A DNA stretch of 64,000 nucleotides, taken from Thiopseudomonas alkaliphila. GTDB lineage: Bacteria > Pseudomonadota > Gammaproteobacteria > Pseudomonadales > Pseudomonadaceae. The notes under the pieces are model-generated. The model had not been told where the DNA came from. It made no database searches and was given only the letters and a program-made list of their open reading frames with translations. The position numbers and the translations under genes were made by a program. Shown piece by piece: positions 51,406 through 59,898 of this stretch. The stretch covers positions 1,714,501 through 1,778,500 of the forward strand of contig NZ_CP012358.1 of the NCBI RefSeq assembly GCF_001267175.1. Reading direction: 5' to 3'. Every line of letters begins with the position of its first letter. The stretch's first letter is position 1.

Positions 51406-52536
51406 GTGCCCTTTATTGCCTGGCTGAAAGCCTTTCGTCCGTTGCACTTTGCCATAACCCCCAAACATGCCCTACGCGCCAGCTGTGGCGCCTTACTGGG
51501 CGTTAGTTGGGTCGTTGCAGTCAGCCAGTGGCTATTTGGCGCCGACGTTGCACTGCGTTTAGCCGCTCCAATTGGCGCCTCATCGGTTTTATTGTTTGTT
51601 ACCGCCAACACACCTTTGGCTCATCCTTGGTCATTAATTGGCGGTAACTTAATCGCTGGTAGCATTGGATTAATTTGCGCTGTATTAATTGCAGATCCCG
51701 CCTTACGTGCCGGGCTCAGCATTGCCTTAGCCATCCTTGGCATGCTGTGTTTGCGGTGCTTGCATCCACCTAGTTGCGCTGTCGCTTTGGTCTTAGCCCT
51801 CAGCCCTAATCTGGTGGCGCAGTGGGGCTTCAGCATTCTTTGGGTGGTGCTCTGTAACTCGCTATTACTGTTGGCCTGTGCGCTGCTGTTTAATAATCTG
51901 ACAGGACAGCCTTATCCCAAACTGGCAGCGCCAGCGGCGCCTGATCCCAATCGCTCGTTACCGAGCTGGCAACGCACTCAGTTACAACAGCAAGATTTAA
52001 CCCAAGCACTGCAACAGCTAGGACACTACGTGGATGTGCGCATTGAAGATTTAGTCAATTTACTGCAACTCACTGAACAACAAGCTTTTAAACGGATGAC
52101 CCAACAATTAACCGCAGCGGATTTAATGTCTTACCCTGTGCTGAGTATTACTGCAGAATCGAGCTTAGATCAGGCCTGGGAACTGATGCAGCCCCAGCAA
52201 CTACAAGCCTTACCGGTCGTGCAGCAACAGCGGGTGGTGGGGATTATTACCCGCTATGACTTACTTAAGACTTTACTGCAACAACCCAAAACACCTAAGC
52301 GCTGGCTGAGTAAAACGCCGAAGACCTGTAGCGTGCAGCAAATTATGACTACCGAGGTCCTGTTTGCTAGGCCTGATACCCCTATTTTGCAGCTAGTAAA
52401 ACAGATGACTGAACAACCACTGCATAGCCTGCCAATTGTCGATGCTGAGCAGCAACTGGTGGGTATACTCAGCCAAACAGATCTAATTGCGGGCCTCTAT
52501 CGCTTGGTATTACAGCGGTGCCATATTGCCGCTTAA
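51406..52536 (+). CDS. HPP-family membrane protein with C-terminal CBS pair
   Basis: 376 residues from a GTG with AGGAT upstream. The N-terminal ~170 residues form the four-helix HPP domain (LRCLHPPSCAVALVLAL includes the name-giving HPP). Two CBS domains follow (about 225-285 and 310-370). HPP proteins of chloroplasts and bacteria have been linked to nitrite transport, and CBS pairs bind nucleotides, so gated nitrite transport is possible. The stop overlaps the convergent nnrS gene by 4 nt. Confidence 0.8.
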   Translation: MPFIAWLKAFRPLHFAITPKHALRASCGALLGVSWVVAVSQWLFGADVALRLAAPIGASSVLLFVTANTPLAHPWSLIGGNLIAGSIGLICAVLIADPALRAGLSIALAILGMLCLRCLHPPSCAVALVLALSPNLVAQWGFSILWVVLCNSLLLLACALLFNNLTGQPYPKLAAPAAPDPNRSLPSWQRTQLQQQDLTQALQQLGHYVDVRIEDLVNLLQLTEQQAFKRMTQQLTAADLMSYPVLSITAESSLDQAWELMQPQQLQALPVVQQQRVVGIITRYDLLKTLLQQPKTPKRWLSKTPKTCSVQQIMTTEVLFARPDTPILQLVKQMTEQPLHSLPIVDAEQQLVGILSQTDLIAGLYRLVLQRCHIAA

Positions 52537-53723
52537 CCCGGATGCCCATCAACTCTGGCACGGGTTAAAATCGGCAAGTACTGGATAAACCATAGACCCA
52601 ATGCCAACAGCCATAATGCGCTGGCCAGCCACAGACCGATGGCGTAGTCCCAGTGAATCACTAGCACTCGGGCAATCACTGCTAGATTAAATAACACTAG
52701 GCTAACTAGAGTTAAGCGCCCGAGCTGCAAGGGACGTCCGGTATGACCTAAGCTAACCCGGGCCACCATCGCCAAAATCATATTGCTCATTGCGCCCACG
52801 GTAAAGGCATGCACCGCACTGCTGGGCGAGGCCATCCAACCCACTTGCCACAGCGCAAATAAACCACAGGCAATCACCAACCAGCCATAAGCCAGCTGCA
52901 GCGACCAGAGTAATGGCACGCGCCAAATTGCGCTGCGATACCAGCGGGCTAAACGGTAGCCATGACCCACTGCCAGCAGCAGCCAAATCAGTGCCAAATA
53001 CCGCCCCAGCACGGCTGCAATTCCTGATAAATACAGCAAGCCTAAACCTAGGGTCAGTATTAATAAGGCATTATCGAGCCCAGCTGAACGGGGTAAAGCC
53101 TGAGTCAGTGCCAAGCCGCGCTGGGTGAAAAAAGGAATCACTCGCCCACCAATTAAGGTAATCATCGCCGCAATCAGCCACAGCCCGGCATAACTTGATT
53201 GCTGCACTAGCGCGGGTTGATCGTGGCTAATACCCCACATAAAGCTGCTATTTGCCGCTAATAACAGCAATAAGATCAATAACACTGGATAATTGCGTTG
53301 TTGTTTAGCGCTGATCAGTAACAGGCTCATCTGTAACAGCAAAGCCAACATAAACAAACTATCTAGCGCCACTAACCAGACTAAGGGTGCATTCAATAAC
53401 CAGGCACCACGCGCCACCAACCAAATGGCAAATAAGCTTAATAGCGGCTGCCCCGATAAACTAGGCTGCCCGGTCCACGCTTGCACTGCGGTGAGTAAAA
53501 AGCCGCTAATAATTGCCACGGCAAACCCAAAAATCAGCTCGTGCTGATGCCAATTAAGCCACCCGCTAGCAGGTGTAAAATCGGCTAAATAACCATTGAG
53601 TGCTAACACCCATAAAGGTACGGCTAATGCGGCAAAGCCCATGCCAAATAGAAAAAATGGCCGAAAGGCTAAACGCCAAATAGGGGTAATAGTTAATCCT
53701 TGCTGACGATCGGTGATCTGCAT
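52533..53723 (-). CDS. nnrS: NnrS family haem-copper membrane protein
   Basis: 396 residues with about twelve hydrophobic segments. The start ITPIWRLAFRPFFLFGMGFAALA and the NWHQHELIFGFAVAIISGFLLTA block, with histidines likely to bind metal, are NnrS hallmarks. NnrS protects against nitric oxide stress and is common in denitrifiers. It converges on the HPP gene; the pairing fits nitrogen-oxide metabolism. Confidence 0.9.
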   Translation of the reverse strand: MQITDRQQGLTITPIWRLAFRPFFLFGMGFAALAVPLWVLALNGYLADFTPASGWLNWHQHELIFGFAVAIISGFLLTAVQAWTGQPSLSGQPLLSLFAIWLVARGAWLLNAPLVWLVALDSLFMLALLLQMSLLLISAKQQRNYPVLLILLLLLAANSSFMWGISHDQPALVQQSSYAGLWLIAAMITLIGGRVIPFFTQRGLALTQALPRSAGLDNALLILTLGLGLLYLSGIAAVLGRYLALIWLLLAVGHGYRLARWYRSAIWRVPLLWSLQLAYGWLVIACGLFALWQVGWMASPSSAVHAFTVGAMSNMILAMVARVSLGHTGRPLQLGRLTLVSLVLFNLAVIARVLVIHWDYAIGLWLASALWLLALGLWFIQYLPILTRARVDGHPG

Positions 53724-53742
53724 GGGGCATCCTATAAGGCAA

Positions 53743-54108
53743 TTACGCCTTTAACTGTTCGCGATACTTACATAAACCGGCTAAGGCCAAATCAATTTGC
53801 TGACGAATATTTTCCAGCTCACTGAGTTTACGATTAATTTCCTCACGTTTTATTTTCAATTGCCGCTGCATCTGCGTTTGGGTGAGTTCACGTGAATACA
53901 ACAGCTGAACTAACTGCTTGATCTCTTTTAAAGTAAAACCTAAATCTTTGGCCTGATTGATCATATTTAAATGCAAAATCACCGACTCATCATACTGTCG
54001 ATAGCCATTCTCGGTGCGTTTAGGCTCAGCAATTAAGCCTTGCTGCTCATAGAAACGAATGGTATCGCGGCTTAAGCCAGTTTTTTCAACAACTTGTTTA
54101 ATTTGCAT
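53743..54108 (-). CDS. MerR-family transcription regulator
   Basis: 121 residues from the ATG at 54108 (AGAGGAA upstream); the frame is open to 54204 through the promoter. The winged helix-turn-helix is MQIKQVVEKTGLSRDTIRFYEQQGLIAEPKR with the GYRQY motif, followed by a long coiled-coil dimer helix. Only one cysteine (LCKYRE) is in the short effector region, so a classical metal site is not evident. It faces a hydrolase gene across a 9-bp dyad that it probably binds. Confidence 0.88.
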   Translation of the reverse strand: MQIKQVVEKTGLSRDTIRFYEQQGLIAEPKRTENGYRQYDESVILHLNMINQAKDLGFTLKEIKQLVQLLYSRELTQTQMQRQLKIKREEINRKLSELENIRQQIDLALAGLCKYREQLKA

Positions 54109-54124
54109 AAAATTCCTCTTGCGC

Positions 54125-54156
54125 TTGACCTTGGAGTACGCTCCAAGGTTTAGCAT
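54125..54156 (+). promoter_or_regulatory. MerR-type promoter with long spacer and dyad
   Basis: A TTGACC -35 (54125-54130) and TAGCAT -10 (54151-54156) are separated by 20 bp, or 19 to TTAGCA. The spacer is filled by a perfect dyad, ACCTTGGAG and CTCCAAGGT with a TACG centre (54128-54149). This over-long spacer with a centred dyad is the hallmark of promoters untwisted by MerR proteins. Confidence 0.8.
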
Positions 54157-54202
54157 AGTAAGACTAGATGCATTTGAATAGTCACTTTTTGAGCAAAACA
54201 CC

Positions 54203-55063
54203 ATGAAAATACAATTTACAACAACCGATCAGGTGTCTTTAGCTGGGCAGCTGATTGAGGCTAAAGCAGCTAAAGCTGTTGTCCTCATTAACCCTGGTAC
54301 CGCGACTAAGACCTCATTTTATCTGCCTTTTGCGCGGTTTTTAGCCGAGCAGGGCTACCATGTGTTGCTGTGGAATTACCGAGGTTGCTGCGAATCACGC
54401 ACCGGCAGCATCAAACATAGCTCCTATCGTTATGCTGATATTGGTAACTACGATATTCCAGCGGCGATTAATCAGGCGAAGGCTCTATTTCCTGAGCTAC
54501 CGCTATATTGCATTGGCCACAGCGCAGGCGGTCAGCAAATTGGCTTTACCGAAGCCAGCCAACAATTAGCTGGATTAGTTGCGGTAGCGGTCTCAGCGGG
54601 TCATATGCCGCATATGCCCTTAGGTTATCGCTTGCAAGCCAACTTATTCTTTAGAGTCATCGTACCGCTTAGCGTCCGCTTATGTGGCTATGTTCCGGCG
54701 AAAAAACTCAAGTTAATGGAAGATTTGCCCAGCCAGATGGCAATTGAGTGGGGCAACTGGTGCAAAGAAGACAGTATGTTTTTTTCGCCTAAATACTACG
54801 CTGAGGCGGTGCCTAATAGTATTTATCAACAACTGGGATTTCCGGTGCATGTTATTACCGCTTCGGATGATGAAATCTCCACCCCGAAAAACACCGAAAA
54901 CCTCTGGAAACATATCCACAGTCAACACGGTATTAGCTTTAAAAACTACGATGCAGCCAGCAGCCCCAAACGGGCAATCGGTCATTTTGGCTACTTTAGA
55001 AAGGCCAATCAGCATATTTGGCAGGATATTTTTCAGCAGCTACAAGAGTTTCAGCAGCGCTAG
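54203..55063 (+). CDS. Alpha/beta hydrolase under MerR control
   Basis: 286 residues. Hydrolase motifs: VLINPGTATKTSFYLP (oxyanion region), WNYRGCCES, nucleophile GHSAGG near residue 114, and a C-terminal Asp (ASDDEIS) and His (GHFGYF). It resembles the serine aminopeptidase/esterase group. It is the only obvious target of the divergent MerR promoter, suggesting it is induced by a small toxic or signal compound. The 3' end overlaps the convergent PACE gene by 4 nt. Confidence 0.78.
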   Translation: MKIQFTTTDQVSLAGQLIEAKAAKAVVLINPGTATKTSFYLPFARFLAEQGYHVLLWNYRGCCESRTGSIKHSSYRYADIGNYDIPAAINQAKALFPELPLYCIGHSAGGQQIGFTEASQQLAGLVAVAVSAGHMPHMPLGYRLQANLFFRVIVPLSVRLCGYVPAKKLKLMEDLPSQMAIEWGNWCKEDSMFFSPKYYAEAVPNSIYQQLGFPVHVITASDDEISTPKNTENLWKHIHSQHGISFKNYDAASSPKRAIGHFGYFRKANQHIWQDIFQQLQEFQQR

Positions 55064-55509
55064 CTTTCTAGCGCTTGCTCCTCTTGTCTTTCTGGCAGTG
55101 CAAATACTAAATCAAAGCCCCAGGTGAAGATAAAAGTATAGAACAAGAAGAAAATTAGAATGGTGGCTTCCATAACTAACGCACGCAGCGGCCCTACCTG
55201 ATACCACCACATGTACAACGGAATGGTCAGCAGCATCAGTCCCAACTCAAATAAGCTGGCATGGGCAATACGAATTGCCACGGTGCGTTCGGGATAATTA
55301 CGGGTGCTCTCCCACCATTCAAACAAACTGTTAAAAATGTAGTTCCACACCACTGCTATCACCGATACTGCCACCGCAACCGGCAATGACTCTTGGGCAT
55401 CGCCGCCGCTTAACAGCATCAGTAACAATGTGGATAACAGAATCGCGAAGGCTTCAAATAACGCCACATACACTATGCGGCGAGTCACAGGACGTAAATA
55501 AATCATCAT
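55060..55509 (-). CDS. PACE-family multidrug efflux protein (AceI-like)
   Basis: 149 residues with four membrane segments in two repeats, the bacterial transmembrane pair pattern. Motifs RRIVYVALFEAFAI at the start, WNYIFNSLFEWWE, ERTVAIRIAHASLFELGLM and YTFIFTWGFDLVF are typical of PACE proteins, which export chlorhexidine and similar biocides by proton antiport and polyamines as natural substrates. A structured region of about 100 nt lies upstream. Confidence 0.85.
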   Translation of the reverse strand: MMIYLRPVTRRIVYVALFEAFAILLSTLLLMLLSGGDAQESLPVAVAVSVIAVVWNYIFNSLFEWWESTRNYPERTVAIRIAHASLFELGLMLLTIPLYMWWYQVGPLRALVMEATILIFFLFYTFIFTWGFDLVFALPERQEEQALES

Positions 55510-55858
55510 TCACTCGGCTCAAAGAATAAGTTCCAAGAACCGGCCCGCCCCGGCTAATTTGCAACGCCCCACACAGGGCAAAACTAGGCCACGGTTTCCG
55601 CCTAGGTGGGGGATTGTAACACTACTAAGCCTTTGCTCATCACAACACTGACTTTTCTAGCGAGTGGTTAAGTGTCTGAGAAAATCAGGCCTTATCATTG
55701 CTCAATGGTTTTGGTATCGGCTCAACTGACTCATGGTCGTCAGTTCCGCAAGTTAAATATTTCAGATGATTATAGCTGCTAGGTCATTGAACAGCTTGTA
55801 CCCCTATCGAACTCTGGCCATACGCACATCCAATATGTTCTATTCCATCTACTGTTAT
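55510..55858. other. 349-nt region between PACE and LysR genes
   Basis: The PACE-proximal third is G/C-rich and strongly structured (see the element at 55525-55625). The rest is A/T-rich, carries no credible reading frame, and may mark the edge of the A/T-richer block to the right. Confidence 0.5.
55525..55625 (-). promoter_or_regulatory. Structured RNA-like element upstream of the PACE gene
   Basis: On the minus strand, CCCCAC/GTGGGG encloses CTAGG/CCTAG in near-coaxial order, with CGG-AAA-CCG inside; a GCCC/GGGC hairpin competes with the outer stem, and a further GCCGG/CCGGC-type stem lies closer to the gene. This G/C-rich cluster between the LysR stop and the PACE start matches no riboswitch I can name. 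It could be a cis-regulatory leader or simply terminators. Confidence 0.45.
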
Positions 55859-56701
55859 CTAGCTACCAAACAACTGAGTAAATTCTTTTAATGCGTAACT
55901 ATTGTTGTTTTTTCGCCATACCAAAACAGTATTTAGTATTTCTAGATCAATCACACTAAGACCCATCCTCTGCGGCTGTAGATCAAGTACCGATTTAGGT
56001 AAAATTCCTACACAAGAACCAGCTGCAACACTAGCAATAATTCCATGGTAAGAGCCAAGCTCCTGTACCATTAAGGACTGGTTAGCAAAAACCTTGGTCT
56101 GAGCATAGTCTCGATAACTACAACCCTCACCAAAGCATGCTAAACGCAATTTAGTTAACTCACGTACTTCCAGATGTCTATATCGTTCCGGAACTATCAA
56201 CAGAAGCTGTTCAGAAAATGCTTGTTTAACCATTAAGTTACTTGGCAATTTCTCCTCACTCCCTAATGCAATAAACGCACAATCCAAGCTATAGTCACAA
56301 ATACGCTCCAGCAATCGTCGACTGGGTGCAGTACTGACCCTAAGTGATACCTTATCCCAACGCCGCTGAAATCCTGCTAACAATGCAGGTAAACGACTGG
56401 CAGCTGTTGCTTCCATTGAGCCTATATGCAACTCGCCACAAGGCTCTACTGGATGAAGTGCTTGCTTTGCTTCTTTAGCCAAAGCCAGCATTTGTTCACA
56501 GTAACCTAGAAAAGACTTTCCCTCGCGAGTTAAGCGTATTTGCTTACTATCACGCAGTAATAATGTAACACCTAGCTGTCTCTCCAACTGTTGAATGCGT
56601 GTACTAACATTTGACTGAGCACGATTTAACCGCTTAGCAGCCCCAGTAATACTTAACTCATAAGCAACAGTACAAAATATTTCAAGATTTAGTAAATCCA
56701 T
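55859..56701 (-). CDS. LysR-family transcription regulator
   Basis: 280 residues. N-terminal helix-turn-helix (LEIFCTVAYELSITGAAKRLNRAQSNVSTRIQQLERQLG), then a periplasmic-binding-like effector domain from about residue 88. It is divergent from a nitronate monooxygenase and MFS gene, with two inverted repeats between them, the classical LysR layout. Codon use is more A/T-rich than in the left part of the window. Confidence 0.92.
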   Translation of the reverse strand: MDLLNLEIFCTVAYELSITGAAKRLNRAQSNVSTRIQQLERQLGVTLLLRDSKQIRLTREGKSFLGYCEQMLALAKEAKQALHPVEPCGELHIGSMEATAASRLPALLAGFQRRWDKVSLRVSTAPSRRLLERICDYSLDCAFIALGSEEKLPSNLMVKQAFSEQLLLIVPERYRHLEVRELTKLRLACFGEGCSYRDYAQTKVFANQSLMVQELGSYHGIIASVAAGSCVGILPKSVLDLQPQRMGLSVIDLEILNTVLVWRKNNNSYALKEFTQLFGS

Positions 56702-56735
56702 ACCTCAGAACCCCCCATCTCAAAAACAGAATACT

Positions 56736-56760
56736 CTTGATTAAAAAATCTTTAATCAAG
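56736..56760. promoter_or_regulatory. LysR-type operator 1
   Basis: A perfect 10-bp inverted repeat, CTTGATTAAA and TTTAATCAAG with 5 nt between, containing a T-N11-A core. It lies midway between the divergent genes. Confidence 0.7.
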
Positions 56761-56770
56761 ATGATCATAC

Positions 56771-56784
56771 TGATTTTTTAATCA
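56771..56784. promoter_or_regulatory. LysR-type operator 2
   Basis: TGATT-TTTT-AATCA repeats the half-site of operator 1 closer to the monooxygenase gene, as expected for an activation site. Confidence 0.5.
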
Positions 56785-56808
56785 ATTACTCAATATTGGA
56801 GATAAATC

Positions 56809-57879
56809 ATGAGTACTAACCCGTTAATCAAAGCATTAGCTATTGAACTGCCTATTATCCAAGCACCAATGGCTGGGGTTGGAACAACGGCATTAGCAGT
56901 AGCTGTATCTGAAGCGGGTGGTTTAGGCTCGTTAGCTCTAGGTAACGCAAGTGTAGATACTGCTCGAAAAAAAATTAGACAAATAAAAGCTGCAACCCAA
57001 AAAAAATTTAATGTGAACTTCTTCTGCCATCAACCTGCGGTAGCTAATCCAGCAAAAGAGCAACGCTGGATTGAGCACTTTACTCCCCACTTCACCGATT
57101 TTTCTAGCACTCCTCCTCAACGCTTAGAATGCGATTATCAATCGTTTATTGAAAACTCAAAAATGCTAGCTATGCTACTCGAAGAACGCCCACCCGTTGT
57201 TAGCTTTCACTTTGGTTTACCCAGTAAGACCACTATTAATGCCTTAAAAGAAGCTGGTATTTACTTATTAGCCTGTGCAACATCTTTAAAAGAAGCGCTC
57301 ATGATTGAACAAGCTGGGTTAGATGCAATTATTGCTCAAGGCTATGAGGCTGGCGGACATCGTGGGATTTTTGATGCGAATCAAGATTTGCAACTTGGCT
57401 TACCCTGTTTGCTACAAATTTTAAAGCAACACTGCAAATTACCTATAGTCGCTACTGGTGGCATTATGAACGGTTCTTCTATTGCAAGCACCATGCTGCT
57501 AGGCGCTAGTGCAGCACAATTAGGTACAGCTTTTCTGCTATGCCCAGAATCAGCCACTAATGCCTCATATCGCGCCAACTTGAAAAGTAATCAAACCTAC
57601 ACCACAAAAATTACGTCTTATATTTCGGGCAGACCCGCACGCGGATTAGCAAATCGGTTCTATACTCTGCCAGAGCAACTAGCAACTGATTTACCTGATT
57701 ACCCTATAGCTTATAGTTTAGGAAAGGCCTTAGGTGCTGCCGCAAATACGGTTGACTGTATTGATTTTTCAGCTCACTGGGCTGGGCAAGCCGTTCCTTT
57801 GATTCGTGAAATGCCAGCAGCATTACTAGTAAAAACGCTTGAGCAAGAACGTCTGATAGCACTACAAAACAGATCTTAA
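56809..57879 (+). CDS. Nitronate monooxygenase (NMO/2-nitropropane dioxygenase family)
   Basis: FMN-dependent TIM-barrel enzyme of 356 residues. The FMN-binding features QAPMAGVG at residue 19, AQGYEAGGHRG near 180 and VATGGIMNGSS near 220 are present, with the catalytic histidine in GGHRG. It would oxidise alkyl nitronates (for example propionate-3-nitronate), a detoxification role. It starts with TTGGAG upstream and is followed by a terminator before the MFS gene. Probable target of the divergent LysR protein. Confidence 0.88.
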   Translation: MSTNPLIKALAIELPIIQAPMAGVGTTALAVAVSEAGGLGSLALGNASVDTARKKIRQIKAATQKKFNVNFFCHQPAVANPAKEQRWIEHFTPHFTDFSSTPPQRLECDYQSFIENSKMLAMLLEERPPVVSFHFGLPSKTTINALKEAGIYLLACATSLKEALMIEQAGLDAIIAQGYEAGGHRGIFDANQDLQLGLPCLLQILKQHCKLPIVATGGIMNGSSIASTMLLGASAAQLGTAFLLCPESATNASYRANLKSNQTYTTKITSYISGRPARGLANRFYTLPEQLATDLPDYPIAYSLGKALGAAANTVDCIDFSAHWAGQAVPLIREMPAALLVKTLEQERLIALQNRS

Positions 57880-57887
57880 TATAACCC

Positions 57888-57930
57888 AGCTAAAGAGACT
57901 AATAACCTGTTCTCTTTAGCTGTTTTTCTT
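57888..57930 (+). terminator. Terminator between nitronate monooxygenase and MFS genes
   Basis: A perfect 11-bp stem (AGCTAAAGAGA / TCTCTTTAGCT), 12-nt loop, then GTTTTTCTT. The MFS gene starts 20 nt later, so it relies on read-through or its own promoter. Confidence 0.75.
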
Positions 57931-57949
57931 GCCAAGAAGAATATCGATT

Positions 57950-59128
57950 ATGCCTAAACCTTCAATGTTTCGAGTAATTTTTGCCTGTGCTACCTTATTA
58001 CTTGTAGTCCATACACTGGGACGATTTATTTACACTCCACTCATGCCTTGGCTGATAAAAGATAATCTATTCAGTTTGCAACAAGGGTCAATTATCGTCA
58101 CATGGAACTACTTAGGTTACCTGCTAGGTGCTATAGCAGCGATTTACTGGAGCTCTCTAAGTCATATCCAAAGAATTTTACCTTGGGCTATCACTATTAG
58201 TGTTCTCTCGACTTTGTTGCAAACGCAAGCTGATAACACAACAAAACTTACAGTCCTCCGCTTAATAAATGGCATTACCAATGGGTTGGTTTTTGTACAA
58301 GCCCCTTCACTGGTTTTAGAATGGTTAAGTCATCATAAACGCCCACATTTAAGTGGATTGGTTTACTTAGGCGTGAGCATAGGGTTAATACTTTCAAGTT
58401 TATTAGTCTTTTTAACATCTAGTTTTTTAAATGGTGCCGAACGCTGGTGGCCAGCAGCCATTATCGCAATACCATTAGCCAGTTGGGGATATATTCAGTT
58501 ATCCAGGATAGATATCCAGAGCATTAAAAAAGGAGATACCAATAAACTAATTAAGCCCAGCCAAACACCTTTAATCGATTATGCTAGCGCGCCACTTTTT
58601 TTATCCTATGCAGGAGCGGGTTTAGGCTATATTTTACCTATGACCTACCTCCCAACACTTGCGTCAACAGGACTGTCTGAACATAGTTTATTAACAAACG
58701 GCAGCTGGCTAATTTTGGCTTTAGCTACTCTTCCATCCCCTTGGATATGGAATAAAGCTGGCAACTATTTGGGAGATGTACAAGCTTTACGCCTAAACTA
58801 TTTAGTGCAGTTTTTGGGTGTAATCGCAGTTTTATACTTACCACTCCCAATAGGCCTAACAGTGTGTGCTCTTTTAGTGGGTAATACTTTTCTTGGGACA
58901 GTACTGCTTACACAACGTCTAGCACGCACTCTACACCCTCACCAAGCACCGAGACTTTCAGCGGCTTTAGTGGCTCTTTATAGCCTAACTCAACTAGTAG
59001 GTCCTTGGATAACTAGCCTTTGGTTAAAAAATAATGGTTCTTTATTATTAGCCTTCAATCTAAGTGCTGCCTCGTTATTTTGGGGGTTGATCACTTCTTT
59101 ATTAATTACTCAAAAAACCAGTAGCTAA
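57950..59128 (+). CDS. YbfB/YjiJ-type MFS transporter
   Basis: 392 residues from the ATG at 57950 (AAGAAG upstream; the frame opens at 57929). Twelve hydrophobic segments. The GRFIYTPLMPWLI motif in the first segment is the mark of the YbfB/YjiJ MFS group. Substrate unknown; given its neighbour, a nitro compound or its product is possible. A/T-rich like the two preceding genes. Confidence 0.85.
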   Translation: MPKPSMFRVIFACATLLLVVHTLGRFIYTPLMPWLIKDNLFSLQQGSIIVTWNYLGYLLGAIAAIYWSSLSHIQRILPWAITISVLSTLLQTQADNTTKLTVLRLINGITNGLVFVQAPSLVLEWLSHHKRPHLSGLVYLGVSIGLILSSLLVFLTSSFLNGAERWWPAAIIAIPLASWGYIQLSRIDIQSIKKGDTNKLIKPSQTPLIDYASAPLFLSYAGAGLGYILPMTYLPTLASTGLSEHSLLTNGSWLILALATLPSPWIWNKAGNYLGDVQALRLNYLVQFLGVIAVLYLPLPIGLTVCALLVGNTFLGTVLLTQRLARTLHPHQAPRLSAALVALYSLTQLVGPWITSLWLKNNGSLLLAFNLSAASLFWGLITSLLITQKTSS

Positions 59129-59163
59129 ATTAGTGTCTAGTACTAAAACAGAGTTACACTATT

Positions 59164-59465
59164 TTAATTAAGAGCTAGATCATGCGGCTTACCAATAAGA
59201 CTTTCATGTTTAAGCACTCCGTTAATCCACTCAGTTAGCGCATTTTGGTAACAATCATAGTCTTAAATCATAAGGCATCGTACGCCATATTTTGTATACA
59301 ATGCATAATAAACTTTAGAGTATACACCCCACGATCAGAGCGTTGAATCAGAAGTTGACTGCTACGTTTATTTTTTAACACCTTAGCGGAGTTCAGGTTT
59401 GATGCATCTCATAACCAACAGCTTTGCTCGAATAAACATTAGTGGACACGCTAAAATAGGCCTCT
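59164..59465 (-). pseudogene. IS3-family transposase relic
   Basis: On the minus strand, pieces of the IS3 integrase core can be read in different frames: AYFSVSTNVYSSKAVGYEMHQT, then LIQRSDRGVYT (the HSDRG motif region) and, after a shift, CYQNALTEWINGVLKHESL (normally DCYQNA.AERVNGILK.E). Stops and frameshifts lie between them, so the gene is dead. The start of the element is lost into the tnsA relic; a possible IS end lies near 59136. Confidence 0.7.
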
Positions 59466-59534
59466 CCCTAACAGGCAGGAAGGTAAATAATATTAGCTAC
59501 CCATATCTACTCAGGCTTACTGGACTACATCTTT

Positions 59535-59858
59535 TCAGTAAATTAGGATGTTTATAAAAGCAAGATGACGAATACCTGCTTGTTCTGCAAGCTCAAGGGG
59601 GTCTTCTAACCTGAGAGGATATTGCTCACGTATATCGGTAGCGAATGGGTTCCAGTCAAACAAAAAGAAAGCTGCTAACTCTAAATCTGAAAGCAGGTGG
59701 TGGGTACGCTGCGTTTGAAATCCCCAGATACGATGGGAGCGGCCAGAAGAGGGGAAATCTCTGACCGTTAGCCAAGGTTGATAGTCTTTACCGGAGCCAG
59801 CTCCACGCCCTTGTTTTATCCATTTCAAAGAACGTGAGTCAAGTGTGCTGCTTGTCAT
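59535..59858 (-). pseudogene. tnsA: Truncated Tn7-type transposase subunit TnsA
   Basis: 107 residues from the ATG at 59858. It matches the N-terminal part of TnsA endonucleases: WIKQGRGAGSGKDYQPWLTVRDFPS, a HHLLSDLELAAFFLFDW segment with the first catalytic Glu, and DIREQYPL. After GIRH the homology stops and a short unrelated tail ends the frame. Full TnsA has about 270 residues; the later catalytic Asp and Lys are missing, so it should be inactive. It points away from glmS, as tnsA does in Tn7. Confidence 0.85.
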
Positions 59859-59898
59859 GCTCCACACCTCAATTTTGAGCATTAAATGTATGGAGCAA

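Noticed and set aside
56736..56784. TTGAT/ATCAA half-sites considered as further Anr boxes
   Set aside because: The spacing between halves is wrong for FNR/Anr (not 4 nt), and the setting is a LysR divergent promoter.
59129..59163. Sequence resembling a Tn7 left-end TnsB site (AGTTACACTATTTTAAT)
   Set aside because: Spacing within the motif is 2 bp short and no TGT terminus with an ACACC duplication is next to it; it is more likely the end of the IS relic.
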